From Ilumatobacter sp. (GTDB lineage: Bacteria > Actinomycetota > Acidimicrobiia > Acidimicrobiales > Ilumatobacteraceae): a DNA stretch of 47,231 nt. The notes beneath the pieces are model-generated. The model did not search any database. It had not been told where the DNA came from and saw only the letters and a program-made list of their open reading frames with translations. The translations under genes were made by a program, and so were the position numbers. The stretch spans positions 1-47,231 of the forward strand of contig NZ_JASJCS010000031.1 in the NCBI RefSeq assembly GCF_030065885.1, read 5' to 3'. The first letter of the stretch is position 1; every line of letters begins with the position of its first letter. This document shows, piece after piece, positions 8,181-15,433 of the stretch.

Positions 8181-8825
8181 TTGAGTGCACAGGCCTACGA
8201 GCGCATCCGGCGGATGATCGTCCGGCTCGAGCTCGCGCCCGGCGACATCGTCCGGGAGGACGCGCTCCAGGACCTGCTCGGCATCGGGCGCACGCCGATC
8301 CGCGAGGCGCTCCAGCGCCTGGCCCGCGACCAGTTCGTCACCGTCATCCCCCGGCGCGGCATGTTCGTCTCGTCGATCGACGTCGACGAGCTGGCGATGC
8401 TCTACGAAGCCCGCGCCATGCTCGAGCCCTACGCCGCCCGCCTCGCCTGCGTGCGCGGCACCGCCGATCACTGGCAGGAGATGGCCGACGTCATCGAGCG
8501 CTCACTGCGCGCCGGCATCCCGCCCGAGGACCTCCTCGCCGTCGACCGCCGCTGCCACGAGATCATCTGGAACGCCGCCGGCAACCGCTTCCTCACCGAC
8601 ACCCTCGACATGCTCTACGCCCAGAGCGACCGGGTCTGGCACATGTACCTCGCCGACGTCGCCGACACCCGCCACGCCGTCGACGAGCACATCGAGATCC
8701 TCGACCTCCTCCGCACCGGTGACCCCGACGCGTGCGCGGGTGCGCTGGAAGCCCACGTCCAGTCCTTCGACGACCAGGTGCGCGCCGCGGTCACCGGCCG
8801 CCTGGGTTCCCCCCTCGCCGGCTGA
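8181..8825 (+). CDS. GntR-family transcriptional regulator, FCD subfamily
   Basis: A 214-residue regulator. An N-terminal winged helix-turn-helix (SAQAYERIRRMIV ... LLGIGRTPIREALQRLA) is followed by an all-helical FCD ligand domain with metal/ligand histidines in DRRCHEIIWN, DEHIEIL and LEAHVQSF. No in-frame ATG or GTG exists near the N-terminus. The TTG at 8181 is chosen because it places the inverted repeat and the TGATATATCA palindrome upstream of the gene; the alternative TTG at 8136 would put both partly inside it. Divergent from the dehydrogenase, it is the likely local repressor, responding to a methylated glycine or related metabolite (inference). Confidence 0.85.
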   Translation: MSAQAYERIRRMIVRLELAPGDIVREDALQDLLGIGRTPIREALQRLARDQFVTVIPRRGMFVSSIDVDELAMLYEARAMLEPYAARLACVRGTADHWQEMADVIERSLRAGIPPEDLLAVDRRCHEIIWNAAGNRFLTDTLDMLYAQSDRVWHMYLADVADTRHAVDEHIEILDLLRTGDPDACAGALEAHVQSFDDQVRAAVTGRLGSPLAG

Positions 8826-8844
8826 TCTCGGCCGGACCGTTCGG

Positions 8845-9195
8845 TCAGTCGTGCCTGCTCGACGCCGCCCGCAGTTGTTCGATCTCGCGTTGCACGAGGT
8901 CCTCGCGGAGCGGATCGCGCCGGTAGACCTCGAACCACTGGCGGAGCACGAACATCCCCCAGATCGCCATCACGAGCACCGGCCACGGGAACACCCACTC
9001 GTCGGTGAAGCCGCTGACGATCCAGAGCGCCCAGAGGCCGATGTTGACGACCACGTAAGCGAACAAGTGTGTCATGAAGTCGCGCTTGGCCTTGACCCGC
9101 TTGACCGCAACCGCACGCAGCTCGTCGTCGGTGGGTTCGGGGACCGACGTGCCACCCGTCGGCATCGCCCTGGTGTTGGTTGAGACGTCGCTCAT
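8845..9195 (-). CDS. Small 2TM-domain membrane protein
   Basis: 116 residues: a hydrophilic N-terminus, a basic helix (VKRVKAKRDFMTHLFAYVVV), two closely spaced membrane helices, and a charged C-terminal helix (RREPLxEDLVQREIEQL type). This is the pattern of the widespread '2TM domain' family of unknown role, sometimes fused to histidine kinases. The start is the ATG at 9195, preceded by a GGGAGGAGG ribosome site; the frame is open further upstream but with unlikely composition. It is convergent with the GntR gene, 19 bases away. Confidence 0.75.
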   Translation of the reverse strand: MSDVSTNTRAMPTGGTSVPEPTDDELRAVAVKRVKAKRDFMTHLFAYVVVNIGLWALWIVSGFTDEWVFPWPVLVMAIWGMFVLRQWFEVYRRDPLREDLVQREIEQLRAASSRHD

Positions 9196-9570
9196 CTGCC
9201 TACCTCCTCCCGGAGTTCCGAGCTCGGATCCGTGGATCCATCTCCAGCGTCCGGCGTGAAACGTCGTCGCGTCCAGAGTCCTACGGCTCTTGGTCGATCG
9301 GCCGGCTCCTCTCACCCTCGCCGGCCGAGTTTGTCCTGGCGGGCCTCAGCTCCTGCCCGACGCCGCGAACCGGATCGTGCCGGTGAACCGGCGCTCGACG
9401 CCGACTGCCGGATCTTCGGCTCCGTTGCCGTCGCCCACTCCGTGAAGGAGCTGGTGGTGATGGCTTCCTGCACCCCGGTCCCCCGTTCGGTCTCACCCGA
9501 TGAGTGCCGTGAACGCCGCCGTCGCACCACCACGAATCCAGATCCTTGCCGAGACGCCCGTCAGGAGTGA
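9196..9570. other. Intergenic stretch with no supported gene
   Basis: About 375 bases between the 2TM gene and the first copy of the MITE-like repeat. Open frames are present on both strands, but their translations are arginine/serine/proline-rich and look like GC-driven noise. Degenerate sequence from an older gene or repeat is possible, but nothing is recognisable. Confidence 0.5.
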
Positions 9571-9696
9571 CGAGATGTGCCACGGGGCCCAGCCGAGAGG
9601 CGGGGCGACCCAATCGTTGCGGTGCACGGAGTCGCCTGCGAAGCACGGCGATGAGCAAGCCGCTCGCCGCGCAAGGCGTACCTATCCGCTGAGCCC
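9571..9696 (-). repeat. MITE-like repeat family A, copy 1 (degenerate end)
   Basis: Reads from CGAGATGTGCCA at its left end. It is about 90% identical by eye, over roughly 126 bases, to the reverse complement of 10347-10473. The distal end, which in copy 2 completes a terminal inverted repeat, is eroded here. The copy lies upstream of the GNAT-like gene. It contains a short CCTGC-GAA-GCA hairpin. No transposase is present in the window. Confidence 0.85.
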
Positions 9697-9803
9697 CTCG
9701 CGCGCATGCGCCTCGCGGGCAAACGCGATGGCCGGGCTGATCCGGTTCACCACCGACAGGAACCCGAGCGATGCCGTGGCCGGGTGCTCGGTACGCTCGC
9801 CCG

Positions 9804-10250
9804 ATGGCCGAGCCGTTCGTCCCCGACGACTTCGAGGTGCCCGTCCATCTGACCGGGCCCGGCTTCCGGCTCGAACCGCTCGGGCCCGAGCACAACGAGC
9901 GCGACCACGACGCGTGGATGTCGAGCATCGACCACATCCGCGCCACGCCGGGTTTCCCCGACGGGTCGTGGCCGTCGCCGATGTCCGTGGAGCGCAACCG
10001 AGCCGATCTCGTCCGGCACGCCGACGACTTCGAACGTCGCGTCGGATTCACGTACTCGGTGCTGGACGGCGACGAGGTGATCGGTTGCGTCTACATCTAC
10101 CCGAGCTCGCACGCCGACCACGACGCCGCCGTGCAGTCGTGGGTGCGAGCATCACACGCCGACCTCGATGCGGTGCTGGCCGGCGAGGTCGCGGCCTGGC
10201 TCGATCGCGACTGGCCGTTCACCCGCGTGGACGACCGCGGGCGCACCTGA
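9804..10250 (+). CDS. GNAT-like N-acetyltransferase-family protein
   Basis: 148 residues from the ATG at 9804. The sequence (LTGPGFRLEPLGPEHNERDHDAW, then GFTYSVLDGDEVIGCVYIYP) has the strand pattern of a GNAT fold, with VIGCVYIYP as the usual acetyl-CoA-binding strand. The canonical R/Q-x-x-G-x-G/A loop is not obvious, so catalytic activity is uncertain. No partner genes; it is isolated between two inverted copies of repeat family A. The in-frame ATG at 9771 is less likely because the first 11 residues are uncharacteristic. Confidence 0.65.
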   Translation: MAEPFVPDDFEVPVHLTGPGFRLEPLGPEHNERDHDAWMSSIDHIRATPGFPDGSWPSPMSVERNRADLVRHADDFERRVGFTYSVLDGDEVIGCVYIYPSSHADHDAAVQSWVRASHADLDAVLAGEVAAWLDRDWPFTRVDDRGRT

Positions 10251-10334
10251 ATCGCCCGCCGACTCGCAATCGGCACCGCCATCACGGATCGCTCCGCTCT
10301 GCGCGCCACCGATCCGCTCACCGACATCGAGTTG

Positions 10335-10473
10335 CGAGATGTGCCTGGGGCTTCAGCGGATAGGTACGCCTTGCGCGGCGAACGGCTTTCTCGTCCCCTG
10401 CTTCGCAGGCGACTCCGTGCACCGCAACGATCGGGTCGCCCCGCCCATCGGCTGGGCTCCCTGGCACATCTCG
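10335..10473 (+). repeat. MITE-like repeat family A, copy 2 (intact ends)
   Basis: A 139-base element whose two ends form an inverted repeat: CGAGATGTGCCTGGG at the left and the complement of CGAGATGTGCCAGGG at the right (14 of 15 match). Internally it has a perfect CCTGC-TTC-GCAGG hairpin. It is inverted relative to the copy at 9571-9696, so the pair brackets the GNAT-like gene. It shows size, terminal repeats and intergenic placement like a miniature inverted-repeat element, but no clear target-site duplication can be seen. Confidence 0.85.
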
Positions 10474-10478
10474 TGACC

Positions 10479-10653
10479 AGTGCCGCGCCCGCCAACGTTG
10501 CCCTGTTCGCCGGCCGGACGCACCGCTGGCGTCGTTCCGGTTTCCTCGAGAGTGCGCACGGCAAGGCCGCCGGCACTTCCTTCGTCGCCGCGCCTTGCCA
10601 GCGGCACGTTCGACTCGGCGCGCAACAGCGCAAACGTTGCCGGTCGCGGCACT
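10479..10653. repeat. 175-bp imperfect palindromic element
   Basis: The left arm starting AGTGCCGCGCCC at 10479 matches the complement of the right arm ending at 10653 (GGTCGCGGCACT) over roughly 30-60 bases with scattered mismatches; AACGTT and CTGTT blocks are shared. It begins 5 bases after repeat A copy 2 and ends on the methyltransferase stop codon. It could act as a large terminator between convergent genes or be another miniature element. Confidence 0.65.
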
Positions 10654-11329
10654 ACGTCGCCGTCAGGACTGCGAGCAGGTTGCGCTGCTCGAAGGCGAAG
10701 CCGGCGGGGTGCGGCTCGGCCATGCGGTGGAAGCGGTCGCGCAGGTCGTCGCCGAGCTCGACGACGCGCTCGGCGCGGGCAGGGACGATGCCGACCAGTA
10801 CCTCGACCCACGTGTCGAAGTCGTCGTAGACCGCTTCGCCGACGAACTCGCTGCGAGCGATCGGGCCGAACCCGGCGACGCCGTCGAGTGCCCGCTGCGC
10901 TGCCGCCCGCTCGAGCCGCTCGTCGACGACCGGCATCGCGACGATGTCGTCGGCCGCATCGGGGTCGGGTTCGACGACGTACAGCGTGCCGCCAGGCCGG
11001 AGCACGCGCCTGGCCTCGCTGAGCGCATCGGGCATCGCGTGCTCGGGGACGTGGTGCAGCGAGTAGACGAAGATCACCAGGTCGAACGACGCATCGGCGA
11101 ACGGCAGGTCCTCGCCGGGAGCATCGACGTAGGCGTCGGGGTGCTCGGGATCGGCGGCGATGGCACGCTGCCGCATCACGTCGCCGCACTCGGCCCCGAC
11201 CGGGCGTGCGCCACGTTCGCGCAGCCAGCGCACGAGCGCGCCGGCGCCGCACCCGACGTCGAGCACGTCGAGCCCGGCGACGTCGATCGTCTCGGCGAGC
11301 ACGTCGGTCTGGGTCCGCGCCCCGCTCAT
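10652..11329 (-). CDS. Class I SAM-dependent methyltransferase (Methyltransf_11 type)
   Basis: 225 residues. Motif I is VLDVGCGAGALVRWL (about 20-34), an acidic post-I segment follows, and then the FDLVIFVYSLHHVP and LRPGGTLYVVEPD motifs of small-molecule methyltransferases. The ATG at 11329 overlaps the stop of the upstream methyltransferase gene, so the two are coupled. The target is unknown. It is last in a three-gene operon with another methyltransferase and a histidine phosphatase. Confidence 0.88.
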   Translation of the reverse strand: MSGARTQTDVLAETIDVAGLDVLDVGCGAGALVRWLRERGARPVGAECGDVMRQRAIAADPEHPDAYVDAPGEDLPFADASFDLVIFVYSLHHVPEHAMPDALSEARRVLRPGGTLYVVEPDPDAADDIVAMPVVDERLERAAAQRALDGVAGFGPIARSEFVGEAVYDDFDTWVEVLVGIVPARAERVVELGDDLRDRFHRMAEPHPAGFAFEQRNLLAVLTAT

Positions 11330-12099
11330 GTTCCAGCGCCCGTCGCTTCGGGGCCCACGAATCGCCAGGCCTGCAGCTCGGCGCGGTACGGGTAGTCGAA
11401 CCGGTCGCCGAGCGGCTCGACGACGGCTCGCACGTCGGCCACGACGCGAGCCTGCTCGCCACCGTCGAGCGCTCCGATGAAGCTGGTCGACAGCGTGCGA
11501 GCGACCACCCCGTCGGCGTCGGTCGCGACGGGATGGTCGCAGTGCCAGTCGTCGGCCAGCTCGAACCGCGCATCGCCCTCGATCGCGCGCCGCCACACCA
11601 TGGACACATGACGCGGCGTGTCGCCGGCATGGCGCTCGATGATCTCGGTGACGGCGGCGACCCACGGCACCGACAGGTCGCGGACGTTCCACGCGGTGAC
11701 GAGGTGGCCGCCCGGCACCAGCACGCGGGCGATCTCGTCGAGGGCCACGGCGTGGTCGAACCAGTGGAACGCCTGGGCCGCCAGGACGGTCGCGGCCTCG
11801 GCGTCGCCCACCGGGATCCGCTCGGCCGTGCCGTCGAGCACCTGGACGCCCGGTACGTGCTGCTCGAGCTCGTGCCGCATCTCGGCCACCGGCTCGACGG
11901 CCATGACCGCGACGCCGCGCTCGGCGAGGGCCCGGGTGAAGATGCCGGTGCCGGCGCCGAGCTCGATCGTGCTGCCGCCGCGATAGCGCTCGACGAACCG
12001 GTCGACGAGCTCGGGCGGGTACCCAGGTCGCGCGTCGCGGTACGTCTCCGCCCGCGCCGAGTACCCGCCGGCCGCCGAGCGATGGATCGTCTCGGTCAC
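11326..12099 (-). CDS. Class I SAM-dependent methyltransferase
   Basis: 257 residues from a GTG at 12099. The N-terminus (AAGGYSARAETYRDARPGYP) and motif I (TIELGAGTGIFTRALAERG) resemble the class of methyltransferases annotated near trans-aconitate methyltransferase and UbiE. AQAFHWFD and LVPGGHLVTAWN are the later SAM-fold motifs. The GTG overlaps the phosphatase stop (GTGA). An alternative in-frame start lies 75 bases upstream inside the phosphatase gene, but its sequence is arginine-rich and unlikely. Substrate unknown. Confidence 0.87.
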   Translation of the reverse strand: MTETIHRSAAGGYSARAETYRDARPGYPPELVDRFVERYRGGSTIELGAGTGIFTRALAERGVAVMAVEPVAEMRHELEQHVPGVQVLDGTAERIPVGDAEAATVLAAQAFHWFDHAVALDEIARVLVPGGHLVTAWNVRDLSVPWVAAVTEIIERHAGDTPRHVSMVWRRAIEGDARFELADDWHCDHPVATDADGVVARTLSTSFIGALDGGEQARVVADVRAVVEPLGDRFDYPYRAELQAWRFVGPEATGAGT

Positions 12100-12680
12100 G
12101 CGCCCTCCAGGGGGCCGTGGGCGGAGCCGCGTGCGACGTCGAGCTCGACCAGCTCGCCGTGCGGCAGGCGCCATTCGAGCGCGGCCGCCGGTTCGAGTCG
12201 GAGCAGGTGCATCATCAACATCCTCGCGATCATCTCGTGGGCGACCACCAGCGGCCGGCGGCTGCGATCCCCGATCTGCTCGATCGCCTGCGCCGCCCGC
12301 CCGGCGGCATCGGCGTAGCTCTCACCACCGGGGAACCGCCAACGGTACTTGTCGCGGGTGCGCTGAGCGAGCACCCCGGGGAACCGCGTCTCGATCTCGG
12401 CGTCGGTGAGTCCGCTCAGGTCGCCGTGGTCCAGCTCGGCGAGATCGTCGAGCATGGTCACGCCGACGCCGATCCGATCGCCGACGATCACCGCGGTTGC
12501 GTGCGCCCTGCCCAACGGGCTGCTCAGCACCCGATCGACGGCGCGTCCTGCCGCCAGAGTAGCGATGCGCTCGGCGTCACGGTGGCCGTCAGGCGTCAGC
12601 GGCGAGTCGAGCCGGCCCTGCCGCCGGCCCTCGACGTTCCACTCGGTGCGCCCGTGCCGGGCGAGCAACCAGGTCGGCAC
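12096..12680 (-). CDS. Histidine phosphatase family protein (phosphoglycerate-mutase-like)
   Basis: 194 residues with the phosphohistidine motif LLARHGRTEWN (H9), the LSSPLGRAHATA arginine segment, the ELDHGDLSGL acidic region and the second catalytic histidine in LVVAHEM. Such proteins are phosphoserine, sugar- or nucleotide-phosphatases; sequence alone does not choose. GTG start at 12680. It is first in an operon with two methyltransferases, which suggests tailoring of one metabolite (inference). Confidence 0.9.
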   Translation of the reverse strand: MPTWLLARHGRTEWNVEGRRQGRLDSPLTPDGHRDAERIATLAAGRAVDRVLSSPLGRAHATAVIVGDRIGVGVTMLDDLAELDHGDLSGLTDAEIETRFPGVLAQRTRDKYRWRFPGGESYADAAGRAAQAIEQIGDRSRRPLVVAHEMIARMLMMHLLRLEPAAALEWRLPHGELVELDVARGSAHGPLEGA

Positions 12681-12772
12681 GAGCCCACCCTGTCACGTGC
12701 GGCTCGTCCGACTCGCCATGGGAAGTCGGATGGACGCTCGATCGACGGGTGCGGCGATCGACCCCGACGCCG

Positions 12773-13204
12773 TCAACCCTGCAGCTCGGGCACCGATGCG
12801 ACGATGGTGATGGCTGCGGTGAGACCCCAGAGCGACAGCGCGACGAACGCGATGCGAACGTCGCTCGGCGTGCCGATGCGGATGCCGCGGCGCATCGCGG
12901 CGACCCTCGTGCTGATGCCGCGGCCGGCGAAGTACAGGAACATCCCGCCCCCGACGAGCCCGAAGTAGGGCCAGGCCGGCGAGTCGACGATCAGCAACAC
13001 GCCGGCGACGACCAGCGTCCAGAGGCTGAACGCGTCCCACCGCGCCTCGCCACGCACGTCGGCGTAGAAGGCCGGGTCCACGTCGGCCTCGGCGTCGGTC
13101 AGCGAGAGCCGCTCGGCGGTCGGTGGTGCGAGCCAGGCGAGCGTCTGCCCGGCCCACGCCAGCAACGCCAGCGCCAGCACCACGATGCCCCACACGATCG
13201 TCAT
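12773..13204 (-). CDS. Small polytopic membrane protein of unknown function
   Basis: 143 residues with about four hydrophobic segments: the N-terminal MTIVWGIVVLALALLAWAG, a central WTLVVAGVLLIVDS, WPYFGLVGGGMFLYFAGRG, and a C-terminal IAFVALSLWGLTAAITIVAS. The acidic loop at about 30-55 is extracytoplasmic or cytoplasmic. No family recognised. The ATG at 13204 is chosen because the sequence before it is not protein-like. It is downstream of the BtuF-like gene on the same strand, about 100 bases away. Confidence 0.65.
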   Translation of the reverse strand: MTIVWGIVVLALALLAWAGQTLAWLAPPTAERLSLTDAEADVDPAFYADVRGEARWDAFSLWTLVVAGVLLIVDSPAWPYFGLVGGGMFLYFAGRGISTRVAAMRRGIRIGTPSDVRIAFVALSLWGLTAAITIVASVPELQG

Positions 13205-13307
13205 GACACCTCCAACGAGATCGACGGACGGACCGGTCCACGTTCCACTCCAGTCCCGGAGAGCCGCGACGGCCAGGGTCGGAGGTCCTCGCCCGCCGGC
13301 CGACCTC

Positions 13308-14198
13308 TCAGCGGATGCGAACGGCGAGCGATCGGTCGGGTTCGCCGCAGCGCTCGGGATGCAGGATCGAGGCGATCGTCTCGACGCCGTCGACGACCCG
13401 CGGGCCCGGTCGCACGACGACGGCATCCGCGTCGATCGCCCAGACCTCGGCCTCCGGTGGCAGGTGCCCGCGTTCGATCACGTCGAGCGCGAGCCTCGTC
13501 GCACCGTCGAGCCGGTAGCCGCACGGCGAGACGATCACCACGTCCGCCCGGGCGGCCTCGATGACCTCCCACTCGAGCATCTCGGAGTTCGCTCCCGGGA
13601 AGCCGAGCACCGAGTCGCCGCCTGCCGAGACGACCATGTCGGGGACCCAGTGGCCGCCCGTGAACGCCGGATCGGTCCACTCCAGGACCATCGTCGGTCG
13701 GGCCGTCACGCCCTCGAGCCGCTCGGACACACCGTCGAGTCGCTCCCGCAACCCCGAGACGATCCCCGCCGCCCTCGCCTCGGCGCGTGTAACACGTCCC
13801 GTCTCGGTGATCGTGTCGAGCACCTCGTCGAGCGACATCGGATCGAGCGTCAACACGTCGGCCGAGCAGGCGAGGAACGCCAGCGCATCGTGGACCTCGC
13901 TCACGTCGACGGCGCACACCGCGCACAGGTCCTGCGTGACCACCAGATCGGGGTCGATGTCGGCGAACGCGCCACGGTCGAGCCGGTACAGGTCTTCGCC
14001 GGCGGCGATCCGCTCCCTCACGACACGGTCGATCTCGGCGGGGGAGAGGCCCTCGGGGAGCGCCGACGTCGACACGATCCGCTTCGAGCGGGCCTCGCCG
14101 GGGAAGTCGCACTCGAACGTCACGCCGACCACGTCGTCGCCGAGCCCGAGCTCGAAGAGGATCTCGGTGGCCGAGGGGAGCAGCGAGACGATCCGCAC
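13308..14198 (-). CDS. BtuF-like cobalamin-binding protein (periplasmic-binding fold, no signal)
   Basis: 296 residues. It starts RIVSLLPSATEILFELGLGDDVVGV, the hallmark opening of BtuF/HutX-type helical-backbone metal-ligand-binding proteins, and contains VTQDLCAVCAVDVSEV and a C-terminal HPERC. There is no signal peptide or lipobox from the GTG at 14198, and no BtuCD transporter is adjacent. Such signal-less cytosolic versions are common in actinobacteria and their job is unclear; cobalamin or corrinoid binding is a family expectation only. Confidence 0.8.
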   Translation of the reverse strand: MRIVSLLPSATEILFELGLGDDVVGVTFECDFPGEARSKRIVSTSALPEGLSPAEIDRVVRERIAAGEDLYRLDRGAFADIDPDLVVTQDLCAVCAVDVSEVHDALAFLACSADVLTLDPMSLDEVLDTITETGRVTRAEARAAGIVSGLRERLDGVSERLEGVTARPTMVLEWTDPAFTGGHWVPDMVVSAGGDSVLGFPGANSEMLEWEVIEAARADVVIVSPCGYRLDGATRLALDVIERGHLPPEAEVWAIDADAVVVRPGPRVVDGVETIASILHPERCGEPDRSLAVRIR

Positions 14199-14226
14199 GG
14201 GCGGGATCGTACGGCCCGCTGCGTCG

Positions 14227-14748
14227 TCAGATCCGGTCGAGCAGCCGACCGAGCGGCGGCGGCAGGTCGGCCGGGTCGAGGAGGGCGGCCAGTGCCGCCG
14301 CCAGGCGCTCCTTGCGCCCGCTGCGGATCCCGAGGAAGCGGTGCAGCTGCTCGTCGACCGGGCGGCCGCGCTGAGCGGGCTGCTGCTGCATGACGCGGAA
14401 CGTCCGGAGCTCGTCGTGCGCCTCGAGCACCCCGAGCGTGGCGTCGACGCCGACGGCGCGCAGCAGCTCGTCCTCCAGGTCCCGGTGGCAGACGAAGTAG
14501 GCACCGTCGCCGAGGGCACGGTCGAAGTAGGCGACCTCGGCTTCGTCGCACAGGCCGATCACGGCCACGGAGCCTGCGTACCGGCGGACGTGGTGGCCGA
14601 CGTTCGTCGCGCCGCCCATGGCGACGACGGCGACACCTGCCAGATCGCGGCCGACCCGCCGCGCCAGCGCCTCGACCGCGGCGCGGTCGCTGACCCCCTC
14701 GACCAGGACGGCCGTGCGGATCCCAGGGTCGAGGTCGGGGACGTTCAC
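14227..14748 (-). CDS. TOPRIM-domain protein (OLD-like, stand-alone)
   Basis: 173 residues. It opens with a TOPRIM glutamate motif (AVLVEGVSDRAAVEALARR), then VVAMGGATNV and the acidic IGLCDEAEVAYF, matching the E and DxD-like metal sites of the TOPRIM nuclease fold seen in OLD-family ATP-dependent endonucleases. The ATPase half is missing, as in stand-alone TOPRIM proteins of actinobacteria. It lies 7 bases after the Erm-like gene and 28 bases before the BtuF-like gene, all on one strand. Nuclease activity is not established. Confidence 0.75.
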   Translation of the reverse strand: MNVPDLDPGIRTAVLVEGVSDRAAVEALARRVGRDLAGVAVVAMGGATNVGHHVRRYAGSVAVIGLCDEAEVAYFDRALGDGAYFVCHRDLEDELLRAVGVDATLGVLEAHDELRTFRVMQQQPAQRGRPVDEQLHRFLGIRSGRKERLAAALAALLDPADLPPPLGRLLDRI

Positions 14749-14755
14749 GATGCGA

Positions 14756-15343
14756 TCATCGCGTGCTGCCCGGCCGGATGCTGATGTGACACACGTCGAT
14801 GCGCGGCCGCGGCGTGAACGCGCTGCGCGGCATGCTCGTCTCGACGTCCAATTGCCACGGCGATCCGCGTCGGAGCCGCTCCTGCCATCGTCGAGCGACC
14901 GCCCTCGGCACGATCAGGTCGGCGCGTTCGAGCCGGCTGGCCGGATGCGTCAGGCGGTCGAGCACCGCCGAGACGCCGTCGAACGGCGGGTTGGCCACCA
15001 CGCGGAACGATCGGCCCGGCAGCCTGAGGTCGGTGATGTCGGCCCCGACGACCTTCACCCGGTGGTCGGCGAACCGGTCGCGGAGTCGCGCCGCCCGCGA
15101 CGGGTGCAGCTCGAAGGCGATGACCCGTGCGCCGACCCGCACGAGATGGCACGTGATGGCACCGTCGCCGGCGCCGAGGTCGAGCACGAGGTCGCCCGGG
15201 CCGACGCCGCTCGTCACGACGAACCGGCGGGCGTGTGCGTCATCGAGCCGGTGCCACCCCCACTGGCGCCGGGACCGCGGAGCGCGCGTTGAGCGAGGTG
15301 TGCCCGGGGAACGGGGCGCGGCCCGCGGCCGTCGACCGGACAC
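14756..15343 (-). CDS. Erm-type 23S rRNA adenine N6-methyltransferase, Erm(37)-like
   Basis: 195 residues. The RRQWGWHRLDD opening, LVLDLGAGDGAITCHLVRVGARVIAFELHP motif I, the acidic ADITDLRLPG and the catalytic VVANPPF motif closely resemble mycobacterial Erm(37) as I remember it. That protein, like this one, lacks the C-terminal domain of longer Erm proteins. Such enzymes methylate A2058 or neighbours of 23S rRNA and give macrolide/lincosamide resistance. GTG start at 15343. No attenuator leader peptide was recognised upstream. A KsgA-like housekeeping role is less likely because of size and the WGWHRL motif. Confidence 0.8.
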   Translation of the reverse strand: MSGRRPRAAPRSPGTPRSTRAPRSRRQWGWHRLDDAHARRFVVTSGVGPGDLVLDLGAGDGAITCHLVRVGARVIAFELHPSRAARLRDRFADHRVKVVGADITDLRLPGRSFRVVANPPFDGVSAVLDRLTHPASRLERADLIVPRAVARRWQERLRRGSPWQLDVETSMPRSAFTPRPRIDVCHISIRPGSTR

Positions 15344-15433
15344 GGCGGACCATCGCTGCGAAGATCATGCGACGATGTTGGCCGCCCGAGCGGGCCGGAG
15401 TGAACCGGGTTTCGCGGCGCGGGGCTGCTGTCG

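Noticed and set aside
9571..10653. Small proteins encoded in the repeats
   Set aside because: Frames across repeat A give similar peptides in both copies only because the DNA is repeated; there is no ribosome site or start conservation.
13308..14519. Longer BtuF-like gene starting at 14519
   Set aside because: The extra 107 residues overlap the TOPRIM gene in another frame and are not protein-like; homologues begin with RIVSLLPS.
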